From assembly GCF_910592395.1 (NCBI RefSeq), contig NC_088316.1, positions 14,136,001 through 14,200,000 on the forward strand: DNA of 64,000 nucleotides, given 5' to 3'. This stretch comes from Lineus longissimus (lineage: Eukaryota; Nemertea; Pilidiophora; Heteronemertea; Lineidae). The stretch's first letter is position 1. Every line of letters begins with the position of its first letter. Below are positions 26,061 to 38,300 of the stretch, piece after piece. The notes beneath the pieces were generated by a model. It did not search any database and was not told the origin of the DNA. It saw only the letters and a program-made list of their open reading frames with translations. The translations under genes and the position numbers were made by a program.

Positions 26061-26260
26061 CTACCTAAAATGTGGAATCGGGAATGATTGCCACCTGGCA
26101 AAGCGAGGATGGCTGCCCGAGGGGTCGTGACGGGTATTGGCTGATTTTACAGAGAATTTTGTACTTTGGCAGTGGCGGCCCTTTCAGATACACTCCAGAC
26201 GTAGTGGACTGGCCTCATCCGGCCATTTTGATGAAGGAAAGACAGTCAGGATGATGAAAT
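24465..26260 (+). repeat. Dispersed repeat, two copies (about 24465-24570 and 26155-26260)
   Basis: Both copies share gtactttg, then tacactc, g(c/t)agtgga, ctggcctcatcc or its close variant, gaaagac and tcaggatga in the same order and orientation. Similarity is clear but diverged. The family is unknown to me; termini cannot be fixed from two copies. Confidence 0.5.
25239..25262 (+). repeat. Uninterrupted G24 tract
   Basis: Twenty-four consecutive G bases, the longest homopolymer in the window. Related C tracts: 5352-5368 (17), 20995-21009 (15), 24390-24406 (17), 25421-25431 (11), 26844-26855 (12). Length is likely polymorphic and may be misassembled. Confidence 0.95.
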
Positions 26261-26439
26261 GGACCTAGGAGTCCACTTTTAGAGGGCCCATAATGAAAGA
26301 GTCTTGGTATCTGATTATCCTTTGAAAAGCTTGTCTTGTCTAAGCAGCCAGAAAGATGGAGAACTATCATTCAAATTATTAGTCTTGTCTGGAGGTTGTG
26401 ACGACTATCCATATTTGCCACTGCTCAACAATCCTTTTC

Positions 26440-26505
26440 CTCTATTAAGGACAGCTCTTGTCAGTCAGTCCTGAGGGTGTCCTTAATAGAGAGGTTCTAC
26501 GGTAC
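26440..26505. repeat. Dispersed tag GTCCTTAATAGAG, here as an inverted pair
   Basis: ctctattaaggac at 26440-26452 and its exact reverse complement at 26479-26491, followed by aggttctacggta. Related copies: 20507-20525, 20581-20626 (tgtccttgatagagaggt, then ggttctacagta) and 35986-36018 (gtgtccataatagagaggt). This looks like a recurring short element or the end of one. Confidence 0.55.
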
Positions 26506-26539
26506 TTTGTGAAGGTACTCCACAAAAAGAGATACAACG

Positions 26540-28329
26540 ATATGAGATTAATGTGTTTATTTACATACATTTACATAAAGTTTGACTTGGCTGGAATACA
26601 TTTGGTGAGACAAGAGGATTAAGGCGGTGACAGACTGGTGCATACATCAGTGTTTTGAATTGTTATTTTACACTCTCGTGCGTGATACCACTAGGAGGTG
26701 GAAATTAACAATACAAAATGTTGACGTAATGCCCCAGCCTGTCACCCCTTCAATACACGAAATTTACTACCCGAAACATACAGGTTCATTGTGAAATTTA
26801 TGTAGCTGAGTTCAAGTGAAATGCTGTATGAGCAGTACCTAGTCCCCCCCCCCCCTTTCAAGAGTGTCTCTGTTGAGATGAATAATATAGGCAGGCTACT
26901 GTGGTATGAAAAGAAATAGTATACAGAACGACACACAAACTGCCACAATTACAAAATAAACTACATGTAGTGATTTTGGAATCAGTCCAAATTGGCCCTG
27001 AATTTTTTTCTAAGATGAACCACGCCAATAAGAGAGGTAAAGACTTTGATCCAAGAATGACGTGGCATTTTTACGACGGGTATACCGTTGCCTGTTGTCA
27101 GATGAGCAATTAAACAGCGAATCTTTAATGTCTGGTATGTCTAGCAATCAACTTGACTCCATGACAACAACCAGACAAGAAGAATCGCCTCGTTCTAGTG
27201 TCCGTTTCAAAATCTGAACCGCTCTACTACATAAGGTACACCACATTCACACAACATTATATAATGACTATGGATAACTCAAGGACGACAAAAACAAAGT
27301 GTTCAAAACAAAGGCTAAATGAAAAACCATGAGGTTTTGTACGCCAAACTCAGATACAGGTACTCTTAAGATATGTCCGGAGCTGTTCCAACTACTCTGA
27401 TATAATCTCATTGTAAGGAAACCGCAACAGCTCTTGAAGCATTTTACAGTAATTTACATTTTTTCCCAATTTAGCTGAAGACAGCCTTTTCAGTAGATAA
27501 ATGCCATTTTGCCTGAAATACTCCCATGGCTTTGGCCCAAATTATACATGTAGAAAATTAATCAACTGACAAATGTTTTACATATACTGTCTGAAATCAT
27601 GAACCAAACACCCTTTGAGCTGTATAACTACAGCCATTGATATATTTCATCACTTGGACAACTAAGCCATTTCCAGCGTCGTGCAACAAATTAAACACCG
27701 AGTACTTAAACTTGGTAAAGTTTCTTATCCAAGGACACACAGGAGGTATTATACAAACTACAAAAGTATAAAATTCGATTATTTTTACAAAAAACTTTAC
27801 ACCTGTCCAAAATGAAAACCAAGAGATACACAGACATTTGATCAAGGTACCAATCGAGTAAATCAATAGTCGATAATCAATATTCAGTTACAGCTTACAA
27901 CTAACAGGCCCTGCACCATAGTTACCATACACAGAGGGCCACTTTACATTTGTGTTCCTGAGAATCAGGTTCCTTTGTCATATACAAAATATCGAGACGC
28001 AGAGTTTATGAGCCGATTAGTCACATGGAAAGATATAATGAATAGCTTTCTTGGCACTGGCAAGTTCGCATGAGCCATCTGTCTACAATAATTGGCAGCA
28101 AAACCCCAAATAAAATTCCATTAGTACAAGAAAAGAAAATATTTTAATGCATGCACAACAATTAATGTAAAGCCAGTTCATTTGTTGCACCTGTCTACCT
28201 GTCGCAAACTATGTCCAAAATACTTCATCAATAAATCCTAAACTGGCCTTAGTTTCATTGCTCAAGTTGTCTTGAGAATAGCAGCACTATAGCAACTATA
28301 GCACCATCCTCCTCTAGGATACATGTACC
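26540..28329 (-). other. Inferred 3' UTR of the MGA homologue
   Basis: About 1.8 kb between the MGA stop codon (28332-28330) and a minus-strand AATAAA at 26561-26556. That signal is followed by a T/GT-rich stretch suitable as a downstream element. No other gene is seen between them. The polyadenylation site is inferred from sequence only. Confidence 0.45.
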
Positions 28330-31300
28330 TCAAGATAATTCAGTATCATTTTCATCGTCATCCTCCTTCCGAGACCCAAGATATTTTGCACCAGTCTCTT
28401 TCTCTTCATCATCACTGCACAAAACATCAACAATGAGAGTACCTTCTTCTTTTCCTGGCGTCAAGGTTGGTTTCGCATTGCTACGTTTATGCCCAACAGG
28501 ACTTTTCTTCAGGGTCGAAGTTACCCCTTGATTATTAAGTGCAACATTGTTCTCAGATATTCCATCAGTTTCATTCACATTTTTCAAAAGTTTTGGATTA
28601 GACGCAGAATTCTCTAGTTTTTGGTGAATGAATACAGAATTGTCAGGCTTCAGCGCCTTAGAATGTGTACCTGGCATGTCCACCATAGCCAACTTTTTCT
28701 TTGGACTTGAAACAGATTTACTACCCTTCTTCACACTCGCACCCTTACTTTTCCGTCCTTTAGACTTGGGTATTGCCCCCTCAGCAACCCCTGGTGAATC
28801 TAATTTCCCCTTCTTAATACTTGATTGTTCTTTTTCAGCCTTTTTTACTTTGACCTTCACCTTCTTTTCTTTTTTTTCAACACTGTCCTTAGATTTTGGC
28901 GTCACCTTTTCAGGCGAAACATTTTTCTCGGCAGCTTTCTCAGCTTTTGTAACTTTATATCGCAAGTCAACATCATCTATACTCAACATCCCATCGCCAA
29001 AATTCTTGGGGCGCCTCTTTCTCTTGGTCGGTAATGTGCCATCTACCTCAAATACGTTATCGTCTGCTGCAGAACCTTGAACCAGATCCTGCAGTACCAC
29101 CACATCACCCACCGGGACCCGATTCTGCTGCACCACATCACCCCCTTGAGTCTCCTTTACAACATTTTCATCAATTGCTGAAGTGTCCATGATTCCAACA
29201 ATACTCGGTGGCTCGCCCTCTTTAATTTTCTTTCGTGGTTTCTTTTTTTTCTTCTGTACATCATCTGCCACCCCTACCATGATATTATCTTGAGTACAAG
29301 TGTCCATCCCTCCAACACTAGGATCCATTTGCTCATCATCATCCAGTTTTTTTCGACGCCTTTTTTTCTTCTGTGCTCCGTCAGCCACTGCCCCGATATC
29401 TTCAGCCACATCGACCTTCTCTTTCTTCCTCTTTATCCCTGGACTTTTCGACCCAGATGCCGACGTCTTACTGTCATCTCGGACAACTCCAGAATCCCCA
29501 GCAGAAGATTCAGCATCCAACTTAGCTTTTTTCCGGCCGCTACCTTTGACATTTTTGCTTCCTTTATCTGGGGTGGTATCAGACTTCAGCTTACGTACAT
29601 TTTGTGGTACAAATGCCTTATCGTCATCTGGAGAGAGCTTATTCGATTTTGACTTCTGTTTTTCTGGCGTTTTATCCTGTTGTTCCGACCCAGAATCCGA
29701 GTCTGCCTCCAAGAACCTCTTTGTCGGTTTCCTCTCCCGTTTCGCATGCTGGGGCCTCATGATCTCATCAATAACTGGATCAGGCATTCCGTGACGACTT
29801 CTACGCTTTCTTGGACCAAGATTTTCACCATCAGGGGAAATGATATCAATTGTTGGACCAGAATTCCGAGGCTCAAATGAAATGACAATCGGATCTTTTT
29901 GATCAGTGGCTGGTCCCGATGTTCCTGCATGTGATCCTGTCAAAGGTCCTGGTGTTCCCGCACGCAATACAAGTGATAAATTCTTTGGAGAAAACCCAGA
30001 AGGCAGAAAAACAGGCCCTCGGATTCGTGGACCAGACATAATATTTGGACCCCTTATTCGAGGGCCAGAACTACTATATTTTTGGTCTACATTTGGACTT
30101 GGCAACCGATGTGTTATCCGTCCTGGCATGTTCGGCGTATTGGGCCCCAACGTTACGCTTTTTGGATCAACTGGAGGCAACAGTAATGGCCCAATTGTTT
30201 CGCCAGCAGTAGGAGTTGAAACAGATATAGGAACTGAAAAGCCTTTTTCCGAGTTTGCACAGAGTACTGGGTCCTTTGAGGCTGAACTGGGCTCCTTTGT
30301 TCGAACGTCTTCTCCCATCGCTAAACCACCGAAGTTGGGCTCTGCCTGTCCTGAATCAGGTGCCTTAGACTCAGCCTGGTATAAAGATATCCCTTCACAA
30401 CCTCTCACAACGCTCTCTGAAATTTCAGAATTGTTCATTTTTAATGATGCACTGTCTGATATTGTAGTTTCACCATCTGATTCATGTATGTCATTGTCTG
30501 ATTTTAGTTCTGGAGTTTTGGAAGTCATCACTTTCGACGCGACTAGGACAGCTTTAGAGCTACTAGCAGTCACAGATGTTGACTCTGATATCACGGCAGG
30601 AACTAAACTGCTAGGTGTGGCTATCAGTAATGTTCTTGTAGCAGGTACGTTTTCAGAACTACCAGAAGCACTAGATTCAAACGCAGCAGGTGTTGTTGAA
30701 TTTAGTGTTGACGCCTGAATAGACGCAGCAGAGACAGCATCAACAAGCTGACTTGTTGTGAGCATTGTTGATGCACCAGATGATGAATCTGGTTTCATTG
30801 AAGCAGACGACAATGTGGATCCACTCAAGATGGAGGTATGGGAACCTGTTGATGAAAACACCGACACCGGAGTACTTGGAGGAGGCATTATGATCTTTGC
30901 CCAAGTTTTCCCACCAGCTGCAGGCTGACTTTTTGATAGATCTATTGTCACTGTCTTGGTGGATTTTTTCAGAGCGGAGTCTTTCGTTGGCACGCTAAAT
31001 GCATTTTCAGGGATTTGGAATGGGATTTTTCCCTTGCTCGTCTGGATATAAATCACCTTGTTACTCAGTTCAGAAACACCAATAGGATACTTTCCAGGTG
31101 GTAATTTAGTTTGCGTTGTCTGGGATGAAGATAACACAGAAGCAGACATCATCATTCCAGTTGCGCCCTCTGGTGCAGACGCCTTCACAATGGATACCCT
31201 GTTTACTGATCCGAGACCCTCAGAAGCGGCACTTGTGGTTGCCACGTTTACCCGCATGACACTGGCTTTTGATGTCTCAGTCAATATCACAACACCATCT

Positions 31301-34300
31301 TCAAGTTTCGGTTTCATATTTTTACGTTTCCTCGTTGGTTTTCCTTCCTGAGATGCTTCATCCAGGTTTTCATTTTCTCCACCCTCCGCTGGGTCAGCTG
31401 TTTTCTTTTCATCTGTTTTCTTTGCCCCTGGTTTTCGTTTCCTTTTCGACTCCTCATCAACCGCACAATCGGCAGTCGTTACTCCACCAGCTTCATTCTC
31501 CCCCTCTGGACCCTCATCAGTTTGACTTCTGTCAGCAGCTTTCTTTTTCCTAGACGTCCTCTTCTTCTTCGGCTTCTCAACTTCATCAGTGACGACCGAA
31601 TCAACATCCACAGCCTTGATACTCTGGCCCTCTTTTGATCCCTCAGGCTGACTTTTCATACTGGCTTTTCGTCCTTCAATATCTAGTCTTGGAACAGGAG
31701 TCGTGCTCAGTGACCGCACAGATTCTGCACCAGCTGTCGGAATGTCATCATCAGATGATTCGTTCCAAAGATTCTCGTCAATGGGACTAGGGGTCTCGTC
31801 TCTGCAGAACAGCTCGTCAGGCAACTCACTTACACCAGCTTCAAACAAGCGTGTGGGCACAGGAACGTCGCCAGGTTGTAGTGCATCAATTGAACTATTT
31901 AATTGTGCTTCCATATCGATAGTCAAAACATCCTCATCATCAGACATGGCCTCTTGACTCTTGGGTGAATCATACCTCACAACAGATTTCTTGGAGGGTG
32001 ATACGTGCGTTTTGGCAGACGACACACAGGTAGCCGTGGTGATCGTGTTGATTGATCCCGTTGCAGGCAGGCCAGCACACGTCGACAGCTTCGCAGCGTC
32101 TGATACTAGCATCGTATCTTGTTCACTCCGAACTTCTAACACCATTGACAGCGTCTGTTCCTCTTCAGTTTTTCTTGACAAGTCTAGAGCTTTCTTTTCG
32201 GCTGCTTCCGCATCTTTCACCAACATTTCATTACATAATTCAGGACCAGGAGACACCGTAGAGGACGATGTTGACATCTGCAATGGTTCTGTTGAAGCTG
32301 CATTCTGATTAGCTTTAATGGGAGAAAGGAGATTATCGGTGAAAGATTTCGGAAGTTCCATTATGAGTTTGGAATCGGTGGAGAAGTCACTATTTCCACT
32401 GGACATCTGAGATGATGATGGCTGTGAAGTTTGAAACGGAGTTAATTTGGCTAGATTGTTACTTGCAGACAACACAACCTCAGTTCCCAAGTGGGTTAAA
32501 GCAGGCATGGGCTGAGCGACTTTATCGGTAAAAGGGTCAGGAGTCATTCTCACATAATCATGGTGAAAGACAGGCGATAGTGTCGTAGTCCTAGGCGATA
32601 CCCGATCTTCTTCTGATGTAGTTGTTTTTGCATACTTGCATTGGACGACAGACGGTTCTGTCGTAGTACTTGGTGAAACCCGTTCTATATCGGTGATTGG
32701 CACTTGAGCATAAGGAATTTCCCGTATCTTTCCAGTTTCGGGATCAACTGTTGACATTTTTTTCCACACTGTCTGTTTTGCTGCTGATGGAATACGATTA
32801 GAGGTCGCACCGCTTGCTGTCACAGGCTTCACAATATTAGTCGGGTGACCAGTGTCAGAAGAGTTGTTTACACCAGTAGCAGACGTTTGGCTTGGTATCA
32901 TCTGTTCGGCAGCTGGCTTTGGAACACCCATCTTTGCAGCAGCCAGGCTTGCATTTCCTTGGACAGGGACTATTGGATTTCGCGGGAGTGCGCTCATAGG
33001 GCGAATGATCACCTTAGGTCCAGTTGTAACACTTGTGGAAGTAACTGTTGGATATTTAGCTGTAGAATAACTGGAGAAAGTCTGCTGCTGTGAAGTGGTG
33101 GTTCCAGTGATTAAAAGCGAAGGCTTTCCAAGTGTGTTTCCCTTAACTAGAACTGAAGCTTGTGTTGTAGAACTTCGAGCAGGGCAGAAAAGGTAACCTG
33201 GTGTTCCTTTTGGCACGTTATTCCCTGCTGATGTAACAACTGGGACACGCACTAGACCTGGCGTCGTCGATTGCGTCGTCTTTATTCCTGTTGCATTCTG
33301 TAGACGTACAGACAGTCCAGGTTGGACAGACACTGGACTTCCAGACATCGATATTGGAGCCTTTGCTGGATCTGGTAGACGTAAGAATGTTCCTGGTCTT
33401 AGTTGCACAGTACCTGCAGTTGTTGATGCAGATGATGATCGATTTGGAAGATGTAACAGTGTCCCTGGAGGTAGACTCGATATTGGCATCCGGATCATTT
33501 CCGACTTAGATGTACTTATGACAGTCCTTTCGCCATTACCTGAGACTGCTGTCATGCGAGTTGGGAAGGATATTGCTGTTGGCCCAATCCCCGGCGTAAT
33601 AGAAACGGACACAGGAACTGGAAATTTTCCCGAAATGCCAGTCTCTGGGTTCATCTCGGCTGGAGTATTGCTCTTGGGCAGAATGGCCATAGGAACAGTC
33701 CCCCTTCCAAAACTGGATGGCAATGTGACAGGAACAGTGAAATTGCGAGAGTTCGACTTGACTGTCTTAGTGGCAGAATTATGAATAACCCATTGCCTAC
33801 CCGAGACTGGTTGAGAAGACCCACTATTCACGGACACTGTCAAAGGGACAGTCGTCAATCCCTGTTTTGATGCGATTGTAATCGGACTCATCCTTTGCTT
33901 GGTTAAACTGGACATGACAGATGCTGGGAGAGTAAGTACCCTTTGATTAGGTCCTACCAAAGCAACCGGCGTGACCGGTCTTGATCCTGTCGAATTCCTC
34001 CGAGGCTCTTCTTGATCAACACCCATCGGCATCTCTTTCGACAAAACTGGCGGTTTATCGGCGGACATTGTCAAAGGTGAACCCCCCGCTCGTTTGACAA
34101 CCATCTGATAGTTCCCTGTGCTCAAGGTACGGCTTTCTATCACCGGAGGAACGGTTGAAACCAACCCTGGATCAGCAGTTGTAAGGGACTTGGAGTCAGT
34201 TGCATCATGTTTATCATGTTCCTCTTCCAAGCTACACATGTCAAACACTCCTAATCTTGGTATTGCTGGTCCAGAGGTATCCTTCTGAACCGAATTATTC

Positions 34301-35357
34301 AGTAACCCAGTTCCAATGTCATTTCTCCAATCCCCATCAGTTTCAGACATAGGATCATCCTCGTCAATCACAGTTTCAACTGCTTCCCCTGCCTCCTCTG
34401 CCACTTCCTCTGTGGCAACCACATCAACACTGTCATCTTCAAAGCTACAAATATCCAACTCTGGTTCATCAGGTTCTTCAGCTTCATTTCCCACAGGACT
34501 CTCAATAAACTTTTGTGGAGCAGCCTGCTTCCGACTACGGTTGATTTTTGAACCATCTTTTTCAACATAGTGTTCTGTAACAACGGCTCCCTCAGCTTCA
34601 TCTGGTCGGACATAAAATGTGATACGTTTCGTTGTATTCGGGTCCACCGGTTCGAAGACCCCTTTTCGTTTCAATGATCCCGGCTCAGGGGAATCTGTGA
34701 CATTAATCAACTCCCCTTCATCATCACTCTCAGGATCGAGAAGTTGACCAAGCGCATCCTCAAGGGGAACTTCTTCCACATCCACTGTTACGCTCTCCCC
34801 AGCTTCTGATGTTGCCTCGACAATTTTGTCAGTATTGCAGGAATTCTCCTCCGTTGACTTCCGAGGATTCAAATTTGGTACCACTTTTTGGCGCTGCAAG
34901 GCTCTCTGAAGGGTACCCTGACAACCAATATAAGGCAATCGTTCTTCTAACCGCTTTGGATCTACAGTCTCTGCAGGTGTCGGAGTCTCAACTTTAGTTG
35001 GTTTTTTCTTCTTTGACTTTGATCTCGATTTTGCTCCAAATGCAAAATGTTTCGGTTTTGATTCTGGTAATGGTCGAGCTTGGTCCACTGTTGGTCCTGG
35101 CTTACTGTTTACCATTTGCCCCACTTCTGGAGTGCCTGTGGCTGGTACTGCAACTGGCTTAGGTGCTGGTGCAATAGTCTGGAGTTTTGATTTGGTTACT
35201 TTTTTAGGGGGACTGGACATTTGTTTGTTATCATCCTCCAAACCACTTATTAAACAGAACTGCCTAAACTGTGGAATCGAAGATGGTTCATGCAGCCTTT
35301 TCGGAATCAGGCTCTTGACGAATTTCTTTCGTTTCTCAACATCAGGGATCTCACCAA
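28330..35357 (-). CDS. MGA: MGA exon 12: giant terminal exon
   Basis: A 7.0-kb last exon encoding 2,342 residues after the zipper. It opens FGEIPDVEKRKKFVKSL. Long Ser/Thr/Pro/Val-rich stretches (SPVSVQPGLSVRL and similar) resemble the low-complexity transactivation-like regions of MGA. The C-terminal third is very basic, with tandem AQKKKRRRKK / VQKKKKKPRKK blocks near 29230-29380 and paired SGPRIRGP motifs near 30014-30070. It ends in an acidic DDDENDTELS. There is no interrupting stop across 7 kb, so it is certainly coding. Confidence 0.92.
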
Positions 35358-38300
35358 CTGAAAATACAAATATTACAAAACGTTTATTCACACAAAAATC
35401 TTATCAAAACTGGACTGTAAACCACCAACTTTCACATCAGTATAACAGCTTCCACTTATCAGTACAGAAAGCTGATACCAGAACCACTGATAAGCCCAGC
35501 ATTAATCTCAATCAGACACACAGCTGCTGCGCAAAAACGGGCATTAGCAGGTTAAAAACACAGTACACCCAAGTTCTCTTAATACATTCTGTCCACTTCG
35601 GGCAATGCTTGGGAGAGGATACATTTCAGTAACTCGCACACAGTGGGATCTTCATGAAAAGTCCAGTTGAGAAAAACTTACACCGAAGCTCGCCATAATG
35701 TCCTGCTGTTGCCATTAGCTCACAGAGGCGAGTTTTCTTCTCCTCCAATAGGCATCTCTCCCGGAACTCAAGGGCTCGGATTGAAATAATTGCCTGGAAA
35801 GGAAATGTAAGGGTCAAGGTCAAACGGAAAGAATTCAAGTACGAAAGAGGAAAGTGTTCTGTGCTGAATCAAAAATGGGCCAGTGCCCTTACTGTGAAAA
35901 TTAGTCAACTGAAGATGGCCAATTTAACTCCCTTGCACCTGCCTATAGTCCGCCTTTAAGAGTTTTAACGACAGCGACAACCCTGGGTGTCCATAATAGA
36001 GAGGTCCAATAGTATAACAAATTAATTCAAGAATGAAATGAGCGATAGAAGAGTGAGTGGAATTATATTTCAAATTACCTGTTTCATAACAGTAGCTTTT
36101 GGTGTATTTCCACTGATTCCAAGACAATTTTTCAGACGGTCACAGGTGGACGCCATCATCTTACGCCTTATTCTTTCCCTGCAAGAATAAACAAACATAA
36201 TTGACAGTCACTGTTGAAGTAGAAATAAAAAGCAAAAAAGTAGTCTTTTCAAAGGGAGTCTTCTACCAGGACTTCAAAGAGGCTGGAAATAGTTGGCCAA
36301 AACACCCACAGGTGGCACTAGCATCCAAACCAGCTACTATTTCATGCATTAGAACTAAATGCACACAGAGAAGGTGTCAACTATAATGTATGCGGGTGAA
36401 AATGTATTTGGGGAAAATATATATCATGGTTTAGATGCTCGGACAAACTATTTTAAACAGTGTTTGTTGTCTTCACCTGCTGGTTCCGTTACAGTATTTG
36501 GTGGATAATCTAAAAAAATCCAGAGCTACGCTATTGTCTTGGTCAATTTTATATTGTGCTTTGAATGTACACAAGGTGGCTTCCTTTACTCAAATACGAC
36601 TCCTCTGGAATTGTCAGAGTAACACCCAAGGTAACGCCTGAATGCAGCCAAGAATTGGAAAGATACCAACAAAGTTTTTTTTTGCAAGTTTAAGATCCTG
36701 CACAGGCAGACAGTAGCCTGTACTGGCAATCCAATAGGGTCATTGTTCAAAAATACAAAATTATTTTTCTGAAGACTTAAAGAATTAATTACTTTAAAGC
36801 AGATAAAACAAAAGATTCAGACCTTGAGACTTTCAATGCACTTTTTTTTCGGCGAGTGACACATTCACTGTCTGAGTGGAAGTCACAGTCTGAGTCACGA
36901 CTGAAGAACAGAATGAAGAGTTGGCAAATTTCAGATATCATCCCCAGAATGGACTGACAATACAGGTTCATATTTGTGTGTTCGACACACATCAGGAATA
37001 GAACTTTGAAAACATTTTAAGCAATGCATTGTTACGCAAAAAACGAGTAAACGTTATTGTTCAACTAAAGCAGCGAAGATACTTCACCACATACTGGGTG
37101 TTCCAAAGAGATCTATTCCTGAAACTTCAACAAAGGAAATGACTTAGAAAATATGTGCGCTTTGCAGCATGTTTAAGCAGGCAATACCAACTCATTTTCT
37201 GCAGCCTCGGAAAAACTACCATACAGGTTTTGCTTGAGAAACCAATACCAAACTGGAGGTACTGGTGGTTTTACCAAATTCCACGAGGGTGGCTTAAACC
37301 GGCATATTCATTGTGCTTGGCCATCATGGTAGGGTACCAAAACTTTCTGAAAAAGTGCATTTTTCATGATTTTTGGTTTGGCAGATAATGAAATTTCTTT
37401 CCGTCCAAAAAAATTGGTGGAGATTTTTGCAATCATATAACGCACATGAAAATTTGCTGGTTTACAGTATAAAACCATCAGCACCTATGACAGCCACACT
37501 AAAGCCAGTATTTCAACTCACTTTGAGCAGTGTTCATCTTTGCTTCTTGTTGGTGGAGTTTCAGCACCGGATTCAAGCGGTTCACTAATTGTACTCGATG
37601 TAGGGGATGACATCCGGGCTGGCGTGGAAGACTGGAAAGAGAAAGATCAATTCAAATCATTATATCCGGGAGGGGTTGCACCAGACACACGCCCTTCTAT
37701 TCAATGAAAATCTTTCAAATTGACCATGAAATTTTGGAACACACCAGGAATTTTGATGCAGTGCACACTTTTCCGGCTCCTCGATCTGCTATCGCTTGTA
37801 CATATTGCTGTTCAAGGTTTTAACTTTGCTCAAAGTTCCCCAAAAGTAGCGAATATCTCTGTAAGTTTAGAGTTATGCAACAAAGCACAGATTTTATGAG
37901 ACTTATGAGGACAATTGAGTCTGACAAGGAGGTTCTGTTATAAATCAGGTGTGCAACTCAACGAGTCATCGTGATATACGGACCTGTGAAACGGGGAGAG
38001 GGGTTGATCTGGTCGGGGTCTCCACCTTCTGCTTCTGGTTAGGATTGATCCTCTGGATGGAAACAACTTGGCCTGGTTTGACACCCATAGCCTGAATAAC
38101 CTTCAGCGTCACATCGTCGACCACATCTTTCATATCTGGACTTGATGTGATGTACCTCGGACCACCGACTCCCATCACTGGGGTGCTTCCCCTCTGGAAA
38201 CCTTGCGTATCTGAACTCGGTGTTGTGCATCTCAAACCCCCAGCTCCCGATGACACTGGGGTATTTGCCCTCTGGAAACCTTGCATACCAGGACTGGGTG

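Noticed and set aside
28628-35632. Long plus-strand ORFs opposite MGA (for example 29906-30718, 29300-29794)
   Set aside because: They lie antisense to a fully open conserved exon, have no domains, and reflect the codon bias of the Ser/Pro/Lys-rich coding strand.
35672-35688. GTGTAAG as the donor of MGA exon 11
   Set aside because: It would leave phase 2 and put a stop codon at the start of the next exon; the GTAAGT two bases downstream restores the frame.
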